Source: Hamadaea flava
GTDB taxonomy: Bacteria > Actinomycetota > Actinomycetes > Mycobacteriales > Micromonosporaceae
Length of the DNA: 64,000 nucleotides
Direction of reading: 5' to 3'
Assembly: GCF_024172085.1 (NCBI RefSeq)
Contig: NZ_JAMZDZ010000001.1
Location: forward strand, 4,154,001 to 4,218,000
The notes beneath the pieces are model-generated. The model was not told where the DNA came from. It saw only the letters and a list, made by a program, of their open reading frames with translations, and made no database searches. Within the stretch, counting starts at the first letter, position 1. Each line of letters starts with the position of its first letter. Positions 1 through 9,064 of this stretch are shown one piece after another. The translations under genes were made by a program, and so were the position numbers.

Positions 1-1029
1 GTCGAGCACGGCGCGGACCTGGCGGAGGGCCTGTACCAGGCTTGGGACACGCGCAAGTGGTTCGTGTCCAGCGAGGGCCACCGGATCGACCAGCACATCC
101 GCGAGTGCGGCGGCGGCATCTCCGCCACCGTCGTGGGCGAGCACGAGACCCAGCGCCGGTCCTACCCCTCCTACCGCGGCCAGTACGGGACCCGCGGCTG
201 GGAACTGGTCCGGGAGCTGGACCTGACCGCGCACGCGGCCCGGATCGCGGAGGAGGCGCGAGCACTGCTCACCGCCCCGGTCTGCCCGGCCGGCGAGACC
301 ACGCTGATCCTCGGCGGCGAGCAGATGTGCCTGCAGATCCACGAGTCGGTCGGGCACGCCATCGAGCTGGACCGGATCCTGGGCTGGGAGGCGGCCTTCG
401 CCGGCACGTCCTGGCTGGACCTGAGCAAGCTCGGCTCGCTGCGGTACGGCTCCGAGCTGATGAACATCACGATCGACCCGACGATCCCGGGTGCGCTGGG
501 CTCGTTCGGCTTCGACGACGAGGGCACCCCGGCGCAGGCGCGCGATGCCGTCCGGGACGGCCGGTGGGTCGGCGTCCTGGCCGGCCGGGACTCCGCGGCT
601 GTCGCCGGGCTGGACTATGGCGGCAGCGTCCGGTCCGACGGCTGGGCGCGGCTGCCCATGGTCCGGATGACCAACGTCGGCCTCGAACCCGGCCCGCACA
701 CGCTGGAGGAGATCATCGCCGCCACCGACGACGGCATCCTCATGGACTTCAACCGGTCGTGGTCGATCGACGACAGGCGGCTCAACTTCCAGTTCGGCTG
801 CGAGATCGGCTACGAGGTGAAGAACGGCAAGCTCGGCCGGATGCTGCGCAACCCGACCTACACCGGCATCGGCCCGCGGTTCTGGCAGTCGATGGACATG
901 CTCTCCAACGAGACCGTCGCCTGGGGCACGCCCAACTGCGGCAAGGGACAACCCGGCCAGATCGGCCACACCGGGCACCCGGCGGCGCCGGCCCGATTCC
1001 AGAACGTCCGCGTGGGGGTCAAGGCATGA
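1..1029 (+). CDS. tldD: TldD-like metalloprotease subunit, 5' end cut off by window
   Basis: Zinc metalloprotease subunit of the TldD/PmbA family. The frame is open from the first base, so the N-terminus lies outside the window; about 342 residues are present against the usual 460-500. The zinc motif HExxxH appears as HESVGH at 340-357, and the C-terminal region has the family's IGPRFW and CGKGQPGQ segments. TldD pairs with TldE to make a cytoplasmic protease that degrades unfolded peptides and, in some bacteria, trims leader peptides of ribosomal natural products. The stop codon overlaps the tldE start (ATGA), so the two are translationally coupled. No peptide-modification genes are seen nearby, so a housekeeping role is more likely here. 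Confidence 0.93.
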   Translation, partial: VEHGADLAEGLYQAWDTRKWFVSSEGHRIDQHIRECGGGISATVVGEHETQRRSYPSYRGQYGTRGWELVRELDLTAHAARIAEEARALLTAPVCPAGETTLILGGEQMCLQIHESVGHAIELDRILGWEAAFAGTSWLDLSKLGSLRYGSELMNITIDPTIPGALGSFGFDDEGTPAQARDAVRDGRWVGVLAGRDSAAVAGLDYGGSVRSDGWARLPMVRMTNVGLEPGPHTLEEIIAATDDGILMDFNRSWSIDDRRLNFQFGCEIGYEVKNGKLGRMLRNPTYTGIGPRFWQSMDMLSNETVAWGTPNCGKGQPGQIGHTGHPAAPARFQNVRVGVKA

Positions 1030-2363
1030 GCTCCTCTCTCGCTGATCTCGCCCACCAGGTTCTCGATCTGGTACGCACAGCGGCGCCGACCGCCGAGGCA
1101 GCCGTCTCGGCCGACCGCACCGAACAGTGGCTGACCCGGTTCGCGACCTCCTTCATCCACCAGAACGTCGCCGATGAGACGACCTCGGTGACGCTGACCG
1201 TCCACGTCGACGGGCGTACCACCGTCGCGTCGACGACGCTGACCGACGACGCCGGACTCCGGGCGCTGGTCGAGCGGACGGTCGGCGCGACCCGGCTCGC
1301 CCCGCTCGACGCCGCCTGGCCCGGTCTCGTGCCGCCGGCGTCGCTCGCCGGGACGGGCACCGTCGACCAGTCCGTCCTGGCCGCCACACCCGACGACCGC
1401 GCCGGGGTCGTGCAGGCGTTCGTCCGGGCCGCCGGTGGCCTGGAGACCGCCGGCTACTGCCGCACCAAACACTGGACCGGGGCGTACGCGAACTCGGCCG
1501 GGCACTTCGTCGAAGGCGAGGCGACCTCGGCCGACTTCGACGGGATCGCCCGGAACGACGGCGCCGACTCGGCCGCCCGGATCTCGTCGACGCGCATGTC
1601 CGACCTGGACGGAGCGGCGCTCGGCGACCGGGTCGGCCGCAACGCGCGCACGCTCGCTTCGGCGATCGAACTCCCGGCCGGCGAGTACGAGGTCGTGCTG
1701 ATGCCGGAGGCGGTCGCTGACATCCTGACGAACTTCGCGTTCTACGGATTCAACGGAAAGCAGCACAACGAGGGCCGGTCCTTCGCCCGGCTCGGCGAGG
1801 CGCAGTTCGACCCGGCGATCACGCTCACCGACGACCCCGTCACGCCCGGCAACATCGGCCAGCCCTACGACGCCGAAGGCACGCCGCGGGGCGTATTGAG
1901 TCTGGTGGACGCCGGTGTCACGGCGGCGGTCGCCCACGATCGGCGTACGGCGGCGAAGGCTGAAGCGGCCAGCACCGGGCACTTCAGCGAAGGCGGCTGG
2001 GGCCCGATGACGGAGAACCTGGTCCTCTCCCCCGGCTCGACGCCGCTGCCGGACCTGATCCGGGGCGTACGCCGAGGGCTGCTGGTCACCGACTTCTGGT
2101 ACACCCGGGTCTTGGACCCGCGCCAGATGACGCTGACCGGGCTCACCCGCAACGGGGTGTGGCTGATCGAGGACGGCGAGATCGGTACGCCGGTGCAGAA
2201 CTTCCGGTTCACCCAGGCCTATCCGCAGGCGCTCGCCCCGGGCCGGGTGCTGGGCGTCGGGGACACCGCGGTCGCCCAGCCCTCGCGGTGGGGGCTCGGG
2301 TCGTGGACCGGCCCGGCGCTGCGGCTCGCTTCCTGGAACTTCACCGGCACCGCCTCCGGCTGA
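1026..2363 (+). CDS. tldE: TldE/PmbA-like protease subunit
   Basis: Second subunit of the TldD/TldE protease, 445 residues, a normal length for the family. The start is the ATG inside the ATGA overlap with tldD; the long open frame upstream of it is a shadow of tldD. It carries the family's middle segment near EVVLMPEAVADILTNF and the C-terminal segment LVTDFWYTRVLDP. It lacks the HExxxH zinc motif, as TldE proteins do, because the catalytic zinc sits in TldD. The gene ends 26 bases before a very strong hairpin shared with the convergent dacB gene. Confidence 0.93.
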   Translation: MSSSLADLAHQVLDLVRTAAPTAEAAVSADRTEQWLTRFATSFIHQNVADETTSVTLTVHVDGRTTVASTTLTDDAGLRALVERTVGATRLAPLDAAWPGLVPPASLAGTGTVDQSVLAATPDDRAGVVQAFVRAAGGLETAGYCRTKHWTGAYANSAGHFVEGEATSADFDGIARNDGADSAARISSTRMSDLDGAALGDRVGRNARTLASAIELPAGEYEVVLMPEAVADILTNFAFYGFNGKQHNEGRSFARLGEAQFDPAITLTDDPVTPGNIGQPYDAEGTPRGVLSLVDAGVTAAVAHDRRTAAKAEAASTGHFSEGGWGPMTENLVLSPGSTPLPDLIRGVRRGLLVTDFWYTRVLDPRQMTLTGLTRNGVWLIEDGEIGTPVQNFRFTQAYPQALAPGRVLGVGDTAVAQPSRWGLGSWTGPALRLASWNFTGTASG

Positions 2364-2389
2364 CCCACCCGCCTCATCCCATCTTGAGC

Positions 2390-2450
2390 AGCAGATCAGG
2401 GATATGCATCCCTTCCGTACTCCCGGAAGGCTGCATATCCCTGATCTGCT
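2390..2450. terminator. Long GATC-type hairpin between convergent genes
   Basis: A perfect 19-bp inverted repeat (AGCAGATCAGGGATATGCA at 2390-2408, complement at 2432-2450) is continued inward by a 7-bp stem CCTTCCG/CGGAAGG, leaving a loop of about six bases. It lies between the stops of tldE (+) and dacB (-), so it probably works as a bidirectional terminator, although no T-run follows. It shares the core CAGATCAGGGAT with the hairpin at 57300-57364. Confidence 0.8.
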
Positions 2451-2465
2451 TCTCATGGAGCGGGC

Positions 2466-4061
2466 TCAGCAGAGGACCGGCTTGAGCCAGGAACACTCGA
2501 GGTCGGCCGGGGTGTCGTCGGCGGAGGAGTCGGACGACGTTGCGGGCGCGAGCCGGGCGGCGGCGGCCGAGGTGCTGTTCCAGGACGCCAGGGCGATCGC
2601 GATCGAGTCCTCGATCGGCTTCACCGTCGAGGCGAGGTAGTTGTTCTCGATCACGGAGAACACCAGCTGGCGACCGTCGGCCGTGGTCACGTAGCCGGAG
2701 AGCGCGCTGACGCCGGTAAGGCTGCCCGTCTTGGCGTGCACGTTGTTCGCCGCCGGCGTGTTGCGCATGCGGCTGCGGAGGGTGCCGCCGGTGAAGCGGT
2801 CGGCGTTCCCGGCGATCGGCAACGCGTTGTACCAGGTCGCGTACCAGGGCTTCGACCGGACCGCGACGAGCAGATCGGTCAGCTCGTACGCCGGGATCAT
2901 GTCCCACCGGGTCAGGCCGGAGCCGTCGGACTGCCGGAACGTCGCGCCGTCCATGCCCTGCGAGACCACAAAGGACTTGATCGCGGCGAGTCCGGCCGAC
3001 CAGGTGCCCTTGCCCGACACCTTCTGCCCGATCGCCTTGGTCAGCGCCTCGGCGTGGCCGTTGTTCGACAGCTTCAGGAACGGCACCATCAGCTCGGCGA
3101 GCGTCATCGACTGGTGCGCAGCGAGCACGGAAGCCGACGACGGGGTCGCGACGCCCAACCGCGTACGCCCGAGGACGTTGATCCCGTGCGCCTTCAACGC
3201 GGCCCGGAAGACCGACGCGGCGAGCCCGGTCGGCTCCCAGACGGCGATCCACTCGACGGTGTCCGAGCCGCCGACCGGGATGTTGCCGTCGATGACGATG
3301 TTGTTGTTGCCGTGCTCGCGGGACACGCCGAGGGTGTCGGTGCCGCCGCCGGCCACGGTGGAGCCGTTGTTCACGATCGTCACGTAGTCGGTCGGCGGCG
3401 TCACCGTCACGACCGGCTTGTCACCGGCCTTGGCGCCCGGCGAGACCGTGATGACCACGTTGCCGTTGTCGTAGTCGGTGTCGGGCGCGATCGTCAGCGC
3501 CGACGCCTGCTGGGAGTAATAGGAGTACTCGTCGTCGGCGGCCCAGCCGGTGCCGAGGCGTACGTCGTCGAAGTAGGTGTCGTCGGCGACCAGGTCGCCG
3601 GCGACCACTTTGACGCCGCTGGCGGCGATGTCGGCCGCGAGCTTGTCGTAGTCGGCCGCCAGCGACGTCGGGTCGCCGTTGCCGCGCAGGTAGACGTCGC
3701 CGAGCAGGACCGCGCCCGCACGCTTGCCGGGCGAGAGGACGTCGGTGGTGAACCGGTAGTCCGCGCCGAGGATGTCCATCGCGGCGGTCGACGTCAGGAA
3801 CTTGGTGTTCGAAGCGGGCAGCAGCCGCTTGTCGCCCATCCGGTTGTACAAGGTTTCCCCGGTCTGCGCGTCGCGCACGACGGTGGCGGCGAAGCTGCCG
3901 TTGAGACGTGCGTCGGCGAGGATCGAGTCGAGCCGCTGCACCAATTGCGACAGTGCCGGATCGGTGGTGGGCTCGGCGGTTGCGGCTCCACCGGCGAGCA
4001 CGCCCGCCAGCAGCACCACAGCGAGGGGGGTGGCAATGTGACGTCGTAACATGCGGCTCAT
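2466..4061 (-). CDS. dacB: D-alanyl-D-alanine carboxypeptidase/endopeptidase (DacB, PBP4 type, family S13)
   Basis: Exported serine peptidase that trims peptidoglycan stem peptides. It has an N-terminal signal peptide (RRH followed by a hydrophobic stretch ending GGAATAEP), then the three penicillin-binding motifs: SNTK with catalytic Ser84 and Lys87 from the chosen start, SNN, and KTG (in HAKTGSL) near the C-terminus. The product is 531 residues. The frame is open to 4133, but the ATG at 4061 (or 4052) puts the signal peptide at the N-terminus and is preferred. It is divergent from the sdh operon and convergent with tldE. Confidence 0.92.
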   Translation of the reverse strand: MSRMLRRHIATPLAVVLLAGVLAGGAATAEPTTDPALSQLVQRLDSILADARLNGSFAATVVRDAQTGETLYNRMGDKRLLPASNTKFLTSTAAMDILGADYRFTTDVLSPGKRAGAVLLGDVYLRGNGDPTSLAADYDKLAADIAASGVKVVAGDLVADDTYFDDVRLGTGWAADDEYSYYSQQASALTIAPDTDYDNGNVVITVSPGAKAGDKPVVTVTPPTDYVTIVNNGSTVAGGGTDTLGVSREHGNNNIVIDGNIPVGGSDTVEWIAVWEPTGLAASVFRAALKAHGINVLGRTRLGVATPSSASVLAAHQSMTLAELMVPFLKLSNNGHAEALTKAIGQKVSGKGTWSAGLAAIKSFVVSQGMDGATFRQSDGSGLTRWDMIPAYELTDLLVAVRSKPWYATWYNALPIAGNADRFTGGTLRSRMRNTPAANNVHAKTGSLTGVSALSGYVTTADGRQLVFSVIENNYLASTVKPIEDSIAIALASWNSTSAAAARLAPATSSDSSADDTPADLECSWLKPVLC

Positions 4062-4253
4062 GCTGACGTGAAACTTCTTTTCACACAAGAGGTTCAGAAG
4101 GCGTGCGATCTGGACCCGTGCCTCTCCCACCAATATCCACTTCTCGGGCGTAACCTAAGCCACGTTCACTAGAGCTGCGCCCGCCGGGGAGCCTCTCGGC
4201 CGAGCCGCCAGAAGTTCAGTCAGTACATCCGGGAAAGACTGCTGGAGCGACAA

Positions 4254-5063
4254 ATGACAACGACGGCAACGAGGCCGATCGGTGCGCGCCCGCGCGCGGC
4301 GATCGACGCCAAGACGTTGCGCACGGACAAGTGGTGGATCGCACCGCTGCTGACCGTGATCGGCCTGACCGCGTGGGTGGCGTACGCGACCGTGCGCGTC
4401 TTCATGCACAAGTACTTCTGGGTGGAGAACTATCACTACCTCACCCCGTTCTACTCACCCTGCGTCACCGACCGGTGTGCCGACGCCGGGGCCGCCGAAT
4501 TCGGCGCGATCCTGCCGAACTGGTGGATCATCCCCGACGCCGCGTTCAGCCTGCCGTTCCTGCTGCTGTTCCGGCTGACGTGCTACTACTACCGCAAGGC
4601 GTACTACCGGAGCTTCTGGATGTCGCCGCCGGCGTGCGCCGTCCCGGACGGTCACAAGACCTACTCCGGCGAGACGCGCTTCCCGCTGATCTTCCAGAAC
4701 CTCCACCGGTACGCCTTCTACGCCGCCGGACTGATCTCGCTCATCAACACCTGGGACGCGATCAAGGCGATGCACTCGCCGGGCGGTTTCGGCCTGGGCC
4801 TGGGCAACATCATCCTGTGGATCAACGTGCTGTGCCTGTGGGCGTACACGCTGTCGTGCCACTCGTGCCGGCACATCGTCGGCGGGCGGCTCAAGCACTT
4901 CTCGCAGCATCCGCTCCGGTATCGCTTCTGGACCTTCGTCTCGAAGCTGAACACCCGCCACATGGGCCTGGCCTGGACGACCCTCGCCACGCTGGCGATC
5001 ACCGACTTCTACGTCATGGCCGTCTCCGCCGGCTGGTTCAACGACCTGCGATTCATTGGGTGA
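4254..5063 (+). CDS. sdhC: Succinate dehydrogenase Sdh1-type membrane anchor subunit
   Basis: Membrane anchor of a three-gene succinate dehydrogenase, 269 residues. There are about five hydrophobic helices, at roughly 28-50, 90-110, 150-170, 183-203 and 238-258. It has no similarity to short heme-b SdhC/SdhD proteins; its length and position before the flavoprotein and iron-sulfur genes match the mycobacterial Sdh1 anchor (Rv0249c type). A Cys/His-rich segment SCHSCRH lies at residues 201-207 at the end of a membrane helix. GGAG stands 8 bases before the ATG. It carries electrons from the iron-sulfur subunit to menaquinone. Confidence 0.85.
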   Translation: MTTTATRPIGARPRAAIDAKTLRTDKWWIAPLLTVIGLTAWVAYATVRVFMHKYFWVENYHYLTPFYSPCVTDRCADAGAAEFGAILPNWWIIPDAAFSLPFLLLFRLTCYYYRKAYYRSFWMSPPACAVPDGHKTYSGETRFPLIFQNLHRYAFYAAGLISLINTWDAIKAMHSPGGFGLGLGNIILWINVLCLWAYTLSCHSCRHIVGGRLKHFSQHPLRYRFWTFVSKLNTRHMGLAWTTLATLAITDFYVMAVSAGWFNDLRFIG

Positions 5064-5067
5064 CATC

Positions 5068-6951
5068 GTGGAAAACATCGAGAAGCACCAGTACGACGTC
5101 GTCGTGATCGGCGCCGGTGGCGCCGGTCTGCGCGCCGCGATCGAGGCCCGCCTGGCGGGCAAGAAGACCGCGATCATCTCCAAGTCGCTGTTCGGCAAGG
5201 CGCACACGGTCATGGCCGAGGGCGGCGCCGCCGCGGCCATGGGCAACGTCAACAGCAACGACAACTGGATGGTCCACTTCCGCGACACGATGCGGGGCGG
5301 CAAGTTCCTCAACAACTTCCGGATGGCCGAGCTGCACGCCAAGGAGGCGCCGGAGCGGATCTGGGAGCTGGAGACCTACGGCGCGCTGTTCGACCGCACC
5401 AAGGACGGCAAGATCAGCCAGCGCAACTTCGGCGGTCACGAGTACCCGCGGCTGGCCCACGTCGGCGACCGCACCGGCCTCGAGCTGATCCGGACGCTGC
5501 AGCAGAAGATCGTGTCGCTCCAGCAGGAGGACAAGAAGGAGTTCGGCGACTACGACGCCCGTATCCGGGTCTTCGCCGAGACCACCGTCACCGAGCTGCT
5601 GCTCGACGACTCCGACGGCACCGCCCGGGTGGCCGGCGCGTTCGGCTACTACCGCGAGACCGGCGGCTTCGTCCTCTTCGAGGCGCCCGCGATCGTGCTG
5701 GCGACCGGTGGTGTCGGCAAGTCCTACAAGGTCACCAGCAACTCCTGGGAGTACACCGGCGACGGGCACGCCCTGGCGCTGCGGACCGGCGCGACGCTGA
5801 TCAACATGGAGTTCCTCCAGTTCCACCCGACCGGCATGGTGTGGCCGCCGTCCGTCAAGGGCATCCTGGTCACCGAGTCGGTCCGCGGTGACGGCGGCAT
5901 CCTGAAGAACAACGACGGCAAGCGGTTCATGTTCGACTACGTCCCCGACGTCTTCCGCAAGCAGTACGCGGAGACGCCCGAGGAGGCCGACCGCTGGTAC
6001 ACCGACCCGGACAACAACCGGCGCCCGCCGGAGCTGCTGCCCCGCGACGAGGTGGCCCGGGCGATCAACTCCGAGGTGAAGGCCGGCCGTGGCACTAAGG
6101 CGGGCGGCGTCTACCTGGACATCGCCTCCCGGCTCCCGGCGGCGTCGATCCTGAAGAAGCTCCCGTCGATGTACCACCAGTTCAAGGAGCTGGCCGATGT
6201 CGACATCACCAAGGAGCCGATGGAGGTCGGCCCGACCTGCCATTACGTGATGGGCGGCGTCGAGGTCGACCCGGACACCCAGGCCACCAGGGTCGCCGGC
6301 CTGTACGCCGCGGGCGAGGTGTCCGGCGGTATGCACGGCTCGAACCGTCTCGGCGGCAACTCCCTGTCCGACCTCCTCGTCTTCGGCAAACGAGCCGGGG
6401 AGTACGCGGCCGCGTACACGGGTGACTTGAGCAAGCGCCCCGCGGTCAAGCCGGCCGATCTCGAAGCCGCGGTAGACGCGGCCTTGGCGCCCTTGCAGCG
6501 CGAGGGCGGCGAGAACCCCTACTCCCTGCACCACGAGCTGCAGCAGGTGATGGGCGACCTGGTCGGCATCATCCGGCGGCAGGGCGAGCTGCAGGAGTCG
6601 CTGGGCCGGCTCGCCGAGCTGCGCGAGCGGGTGGCCAAGGTGGGCGCGACCGGCGGCCGCAAGTACAACCCCGGCTGGCACCTCGCCCTCGACCTGCGCA
6701 ACATGCTGCTCGTCTCGGAGTGCACCGCCAAGGCGGCGCTGGAGCGGGAGGAGTCGCGCGGCGGGCACACCCGGGAGGACTTCCCGAAGATGGACCCGAA
6801 GTGGCGGCAGATCAACCTGGTCTGCTCCGTGGCCGCGTCCGGCGACGTCGACCTGGTCCACCAGCCGGTCCCGACGATGCGCCCGGAGCTGCTCGCCCTC
6901 TTCGAGCAGTCCGAGCTGTCCAAGTACATGACGGAGGAAGAGCTCGCATGA
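5068..6951 (+). CDS. sdhA: Succinate dehydrogenase flavoprotein subunit
   Basis: FAD-containing catalytic subunit that oxidises succinate to fumarate, 627 residues. It has the dinucleotide-binding motif GAGGAGLRAA near residue 15, the histidine that binds FAD covalently in GKAHTVMAEGG (His46), the substrate-site motif QFHPTG, and the C-terminal GGMHGSNRLGGNSLSD motif. The GTG at 5068 is chosen because GGG lies 7 bases upstream and the N-terminus MENIEKHQYDVVVIG fits the family; a TTG at 5056 would overlap sdhC. It overlaps sdhB by ATGA. Confidence 0.95.
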   Translation: MENIEKHQYDVVVIGAGGAGLRAAIEARLAGKKTAIISKSLFGKAHTVMAEGGAAAAMGNVNSNDNWMVHFRDTMRGGKFLNNFRMAELHAKEAPERIWELETYGALFDRTKDGKISQRNFGGHEYPRLAHVGDRTGLELIRTLQQKIVSLQQEDKKEFGDYDARIRVFAETTVTELLLDDSDGTARVAGAFGYYRETGGFVLFEAPAIVLATGGVGKSYKVTSNSWEYTGDGHALALRTGATLINMEFLQFHPTGMVWPPSVKGILVTESVRGDGGILKNNDGKRFMFDYVPDVFRKQYAETPEEADRWYTDPDNNRRPPELLPRDEVARAINSEVKAGRGTKAGGVYLDIASRLPAASILKKLPSMYHQFKELADVDITKEPMEVGPTCHYVMGGVEVDPDTQATRVAGLYAAGEVSGGMHGSNRLGGNSLSDLLVFGKRAGEYAAAYTGDLSKRPAVKPADLEAAVDAALAPLQREGGENPYSLHHELQQVMGDLVGIIRRQGELQESLGRLAELRERVAKVGATGGRKYNPGWHLALDLRNMLLVSECTAKAALEREESRGGHTREDFPKMDPKWRQINLVCSVAASGDVDLVHQPVPTMRPELLALFEQSELSKYMTEEELA

Positions 6952-7952
6952 CTGTCAGGCAGTTCAAGGTGTGGCGTGGCGACTCGGCCGGCGGCCAGCT
7001 CGTCAACTACGACGTCGACGTGAACGAGGGCGAGGTCGTCCTCGACGTCATCCACCGGCTGCAGGCCACCCAGGAACCGGACCTGGCCTGCCGGTGGAAC
7101 TGCAAGGCGGGCAAGTGCGGCTCCTGCTCGATGGAGATCGACGGTATGCCGCGGCTCGCGTGCATGACGCGGATGTCGACGTTCGAGGAGGACGAGACCG
7201 TCACGATCACGCCGCTGCGGACCTTCCCGGTCATTCGCGACCTGGTCACCGACGTCACCTTCAACTACATCAAGGCGCGGGAGACCCCGGCGTTCGCCCC
7301 GCCCAAGGACGTGGCCCCAGGCGACTACCGGATGCAGCAGGTCGACGTCGACCGCTCGCAGGAGTTCCGCAAGTGCATCGAATGCTTCCTTTGCCAGAAC
7401 ACCTGCCACGTCGTGCGGGACCATGAGGATAACAAGGCCGCGTTCAGCGGGCCGCGGTTCTTCATCCGGGCGGCCGAGCTGGACATGCACCCGCTCGACG
7501 CGCGTACCGACCGCAAGGAGTACGCCCAGAAGGAACAGGGTCTGGGCTACTGCAACATCACCAAGTGCTGCACCGAGGTCTGCCCGGAGCACATCAAGAT
7601 CACTGACAACGCGATCATCCCCATGAAGGAGCGCGTCGTCGACCGGCGGTACGATCCGCTGGTCCGACTGGGTCGCAAGATCCTTCGGAGAGATCAGCTA
7701 GAGCAGGAGGCAGTAGCGGTGACAACCTTGCACCCGGCGCACCCCACGCCGCAGCCCGACGGGACCGCCCCGATCAACTGGCACCGGGAGCTGACCCCGC
7801 CGATGGGCGCGGATGTGGACGAGAAGGGCCACCTGCCCCTCAACGAGCTGCTGTCGGACCGGGTCGGCGCCAATTCGCCGTTCGGTGACGACGTGGAGTT
7901 CCCGGTCGACCCGACCAAGCTCAACTACTACCACCCCGAGCAGAAGCACTGA
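6948..7952 (+). CDS. sdhB: Succinate dehydrogenase iron-sulfur subunit with long C-terminal tail
   Basis: Iron-sulfur subunit linking SdhA to the membrane anchor, 334 residues. Cysteines 48, 52, 57, 60 and 72 form the 2Fe-2S site; CIECFLCQNTC (143-153) and CNITKCCTEVC (202-212) hold the two other clusters. The usual protein ends near residue 250. This one continues for about 84 residues with a hydrophilic, proline-rich tail ending YYHPEQKH. AGGAGG at 7705-7710 and an in-frame GTG at 7719 lie at the junction, so the tail might also be made separately. It starts at the ATG overlapping the sdhA stop. Confidence 0.93.
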   Translation: MTVRQFKVWRGDSAGGQLVNYDVDVNEGEVVLDVIHRLQATQEPDLACRWNCKAGKCGSCSMEIDGMPRLACMTRMSTFEEDETVTITPLRTFPVIRDLVTDVTFNYIKARETPAFAPPKDVAPGDYRMQQVDVDRSQEFRKCIECFLCQNTCHVVRDHEDNKAAFSGPRFFIRAAELDMHPLDARTDRKEYAQKEQGLGYCNITKCCTEVCPEHIKITDNAIIPMKERVVDRRYDPLVRLGRKILRRDQLEQEAVAVTTLHPAHPTPQPDGTAPINWHRELTPPMGADVDEKGHLPLNELLSDRVGANSPFGDDVEFPVDPTKLNYYHPEQKH

Positions 7953-7977
7953 TCTGGCTCAGGTCTCGCGTTGACCC

Positions 7978-8012
7978 ATCGCTGGGACGGTTGTCACAAC
8001 CGTCCCAGCGAT
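7978..8012 (+). terminator. Terminator of the sdh operon
   Basis: A perfect 17-bp inverted repeat, ATCGCTGGGACGGTTGT (7978-7994) and its complement (7996-8012), sits 25 bases after the sdhB stop and is followed by TTTG. It separates the sdh operon from the iron-uptake operon. Confidence 0.85.
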
Positions 8013-8015
8013 TTG

Positions 8016-8034
8016 CGAGGTAAGGCTTGCCTTA
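8016..8034 (+). promoter_or_regulatory. IdeR/DmdR-type iron box
   Basis: AGGTAAGGCTTGCCTTA at 8018-8034 matches 13 of 17 aligned bases of the actinobacterial iron box TTAGGTTAGGCTAACCTAA. It lies directly upstream of a -10-like TAGGCT (8037-8042) and 17 bases before the first siderophore-permease gene. Iron-loaded IdeR/DmdR bound here would block transcription, which fits the genes that follow. The identity of the regulator is inference. Confidence 0.75.
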
Positions 8035-8050
8035 GTTAGGCTCCCCACTC

Positions 8051-9064
8051 GTGATGGGGAGGCGAATCGGGCTACTGCTCGGCGCGGCGGCACTGCTGGT
8101 GCTCGCCGTCGCGGCCAGCCTGGCGATCGGGGCCCGCCCCATCCCGCTCGGCGACGTCCTCAGCGCACTGTTCCATCCCGACGGTTCCGAGACCGCCGTC
8201 ATCGTCCACGACCTGCGCATTCCGCGTACCGTCGTCGGGCTCGCGGTCGGACCGGCGCTCGCCGTAGCCGGGCTCGTCATGCAGGCGCTCACCCGCAACC
8301 CGCTCGCCGAGCCGCGCATCCTCGGCATCTCGGCCGGCGCGTCCACCGGCGTCGTGCTCGCCATCGCGGTCTTCGGCATCGGCACTCTCGCCGGCTGGAT
8401 CTGGTTCGCGCTGCTCGGCGCGCTCGCCGCCGGCGCGATCGTCTTCACCCTCGGACTCCGGCTCGGCACCGGCGCCAGCAGCCCGATCACCCTCGCGCTC
8501 ACCGGCGCGGCCGTCGACGCCTGCCTCGGCGCGGTCATCTACACGCTGCTCAGCACGTCCACGCGTACCTTCGACCAGTTCCGCTTCTGGGCGGTCGGCT
8601 CGCTGTCCGGCCGCGGCCTCGACCTGGTGGTCCAGGCCGCGCCGATCCTCCTGCTCGGGCTGGTCAGCGCCATCGCGGCGGCCCGCGGGCTCGACGGTCT
8701 CGCGCTCGGCGACGAGGTCGCGGTGGGTCTCGGTCATCGAATCGCACTTGTACGCACATCGGCCGCGATCGCCGCGGTGACCCTCACCGGGGCCGCGGTG
8801 GCACTGGCGGGGCCGATCGCGTTCGTCGGGTTGGCGGTGCCCCACGCCGCTCGTGCGCTCTCGGCTCGGCTCAAGACGGGCACCTCGCACGCGTTGCTAC
8901 TGCCGCTGTCGGCGCTCATGGGCGGCGTACTGGTGCTGGTGGCAGACACGGTCGGCCGGGTCATCGCGCCGCCCGGCGAGGTCCCGGCGGGCGTCCTGAC
9001 GGCATTGGTCGGCGCTCCCCTACTCATCGCGTTGACGCGGCGGAACCGGCTGGTCGCGGCATGA
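8051..9064 (+). CDS. Iron-siderophore ABC transporter permease (FecCD family)
   Basis: Inner-membrane permease of an iron-siderophore importer, 337 residues with nine to ten hydrophobic helices. It has the family motif RIPRTVVGL near residue 56, ITRN-like LTRNPLAEPRILGI near 78, and a C-terminal segment near VPHAARAL. It may start at GTG 8051 or ATG 8054; TAGGCT lies 8 bases before 8051 and no ribosome site is seen, so a leaderless message is likely. It is the first gene of an operon behind an iron box and overlaps the next permease by ATGA. Confidence 0.92.
   Translation: MMGRRIGLLLGAAALLVLAVAASLAIGARPIPLGDVLSALFHPDGSETAVIVHDLRIPRTVVGLAVGPALAVAGLVMQALTRNPLAEPRILGISAGASTGVVLAIAVFGIGTLAGWIWFALLGALAAGAIVFTLGLRLGTGASSPITLALTGAAVDACLGAVIYTLLSTSTRTFDQFRFWAVGSLSGRGLDLVVQAAPILLLGLVSAIAAARGLDGLALGDEVAVGLGHRIALVRTSAAIAAVTLTGAAVALAGPIAFVGLAVPHAARALSARLKTGTSHALLLPLSALMGGVLVLVADTVGRVIAPPGEVPAGVLTALVGAPLLIALTRRNRLVAA

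Noticed and set aside
42-1025. One long protein running from tldD into tldE in the second frame
   Set aside because: The part before 1026 is an out-of-frame reading of tldD with biased Arg/Pro/Gly composition; family sequence begins at 1026.
1-2363. A RiPP or microcin cluster around tldD/tldE
   Set aside because: No precursor peptide, modification enzyme or exporter is visible next to them; the pair is also a common housekeeping protease.
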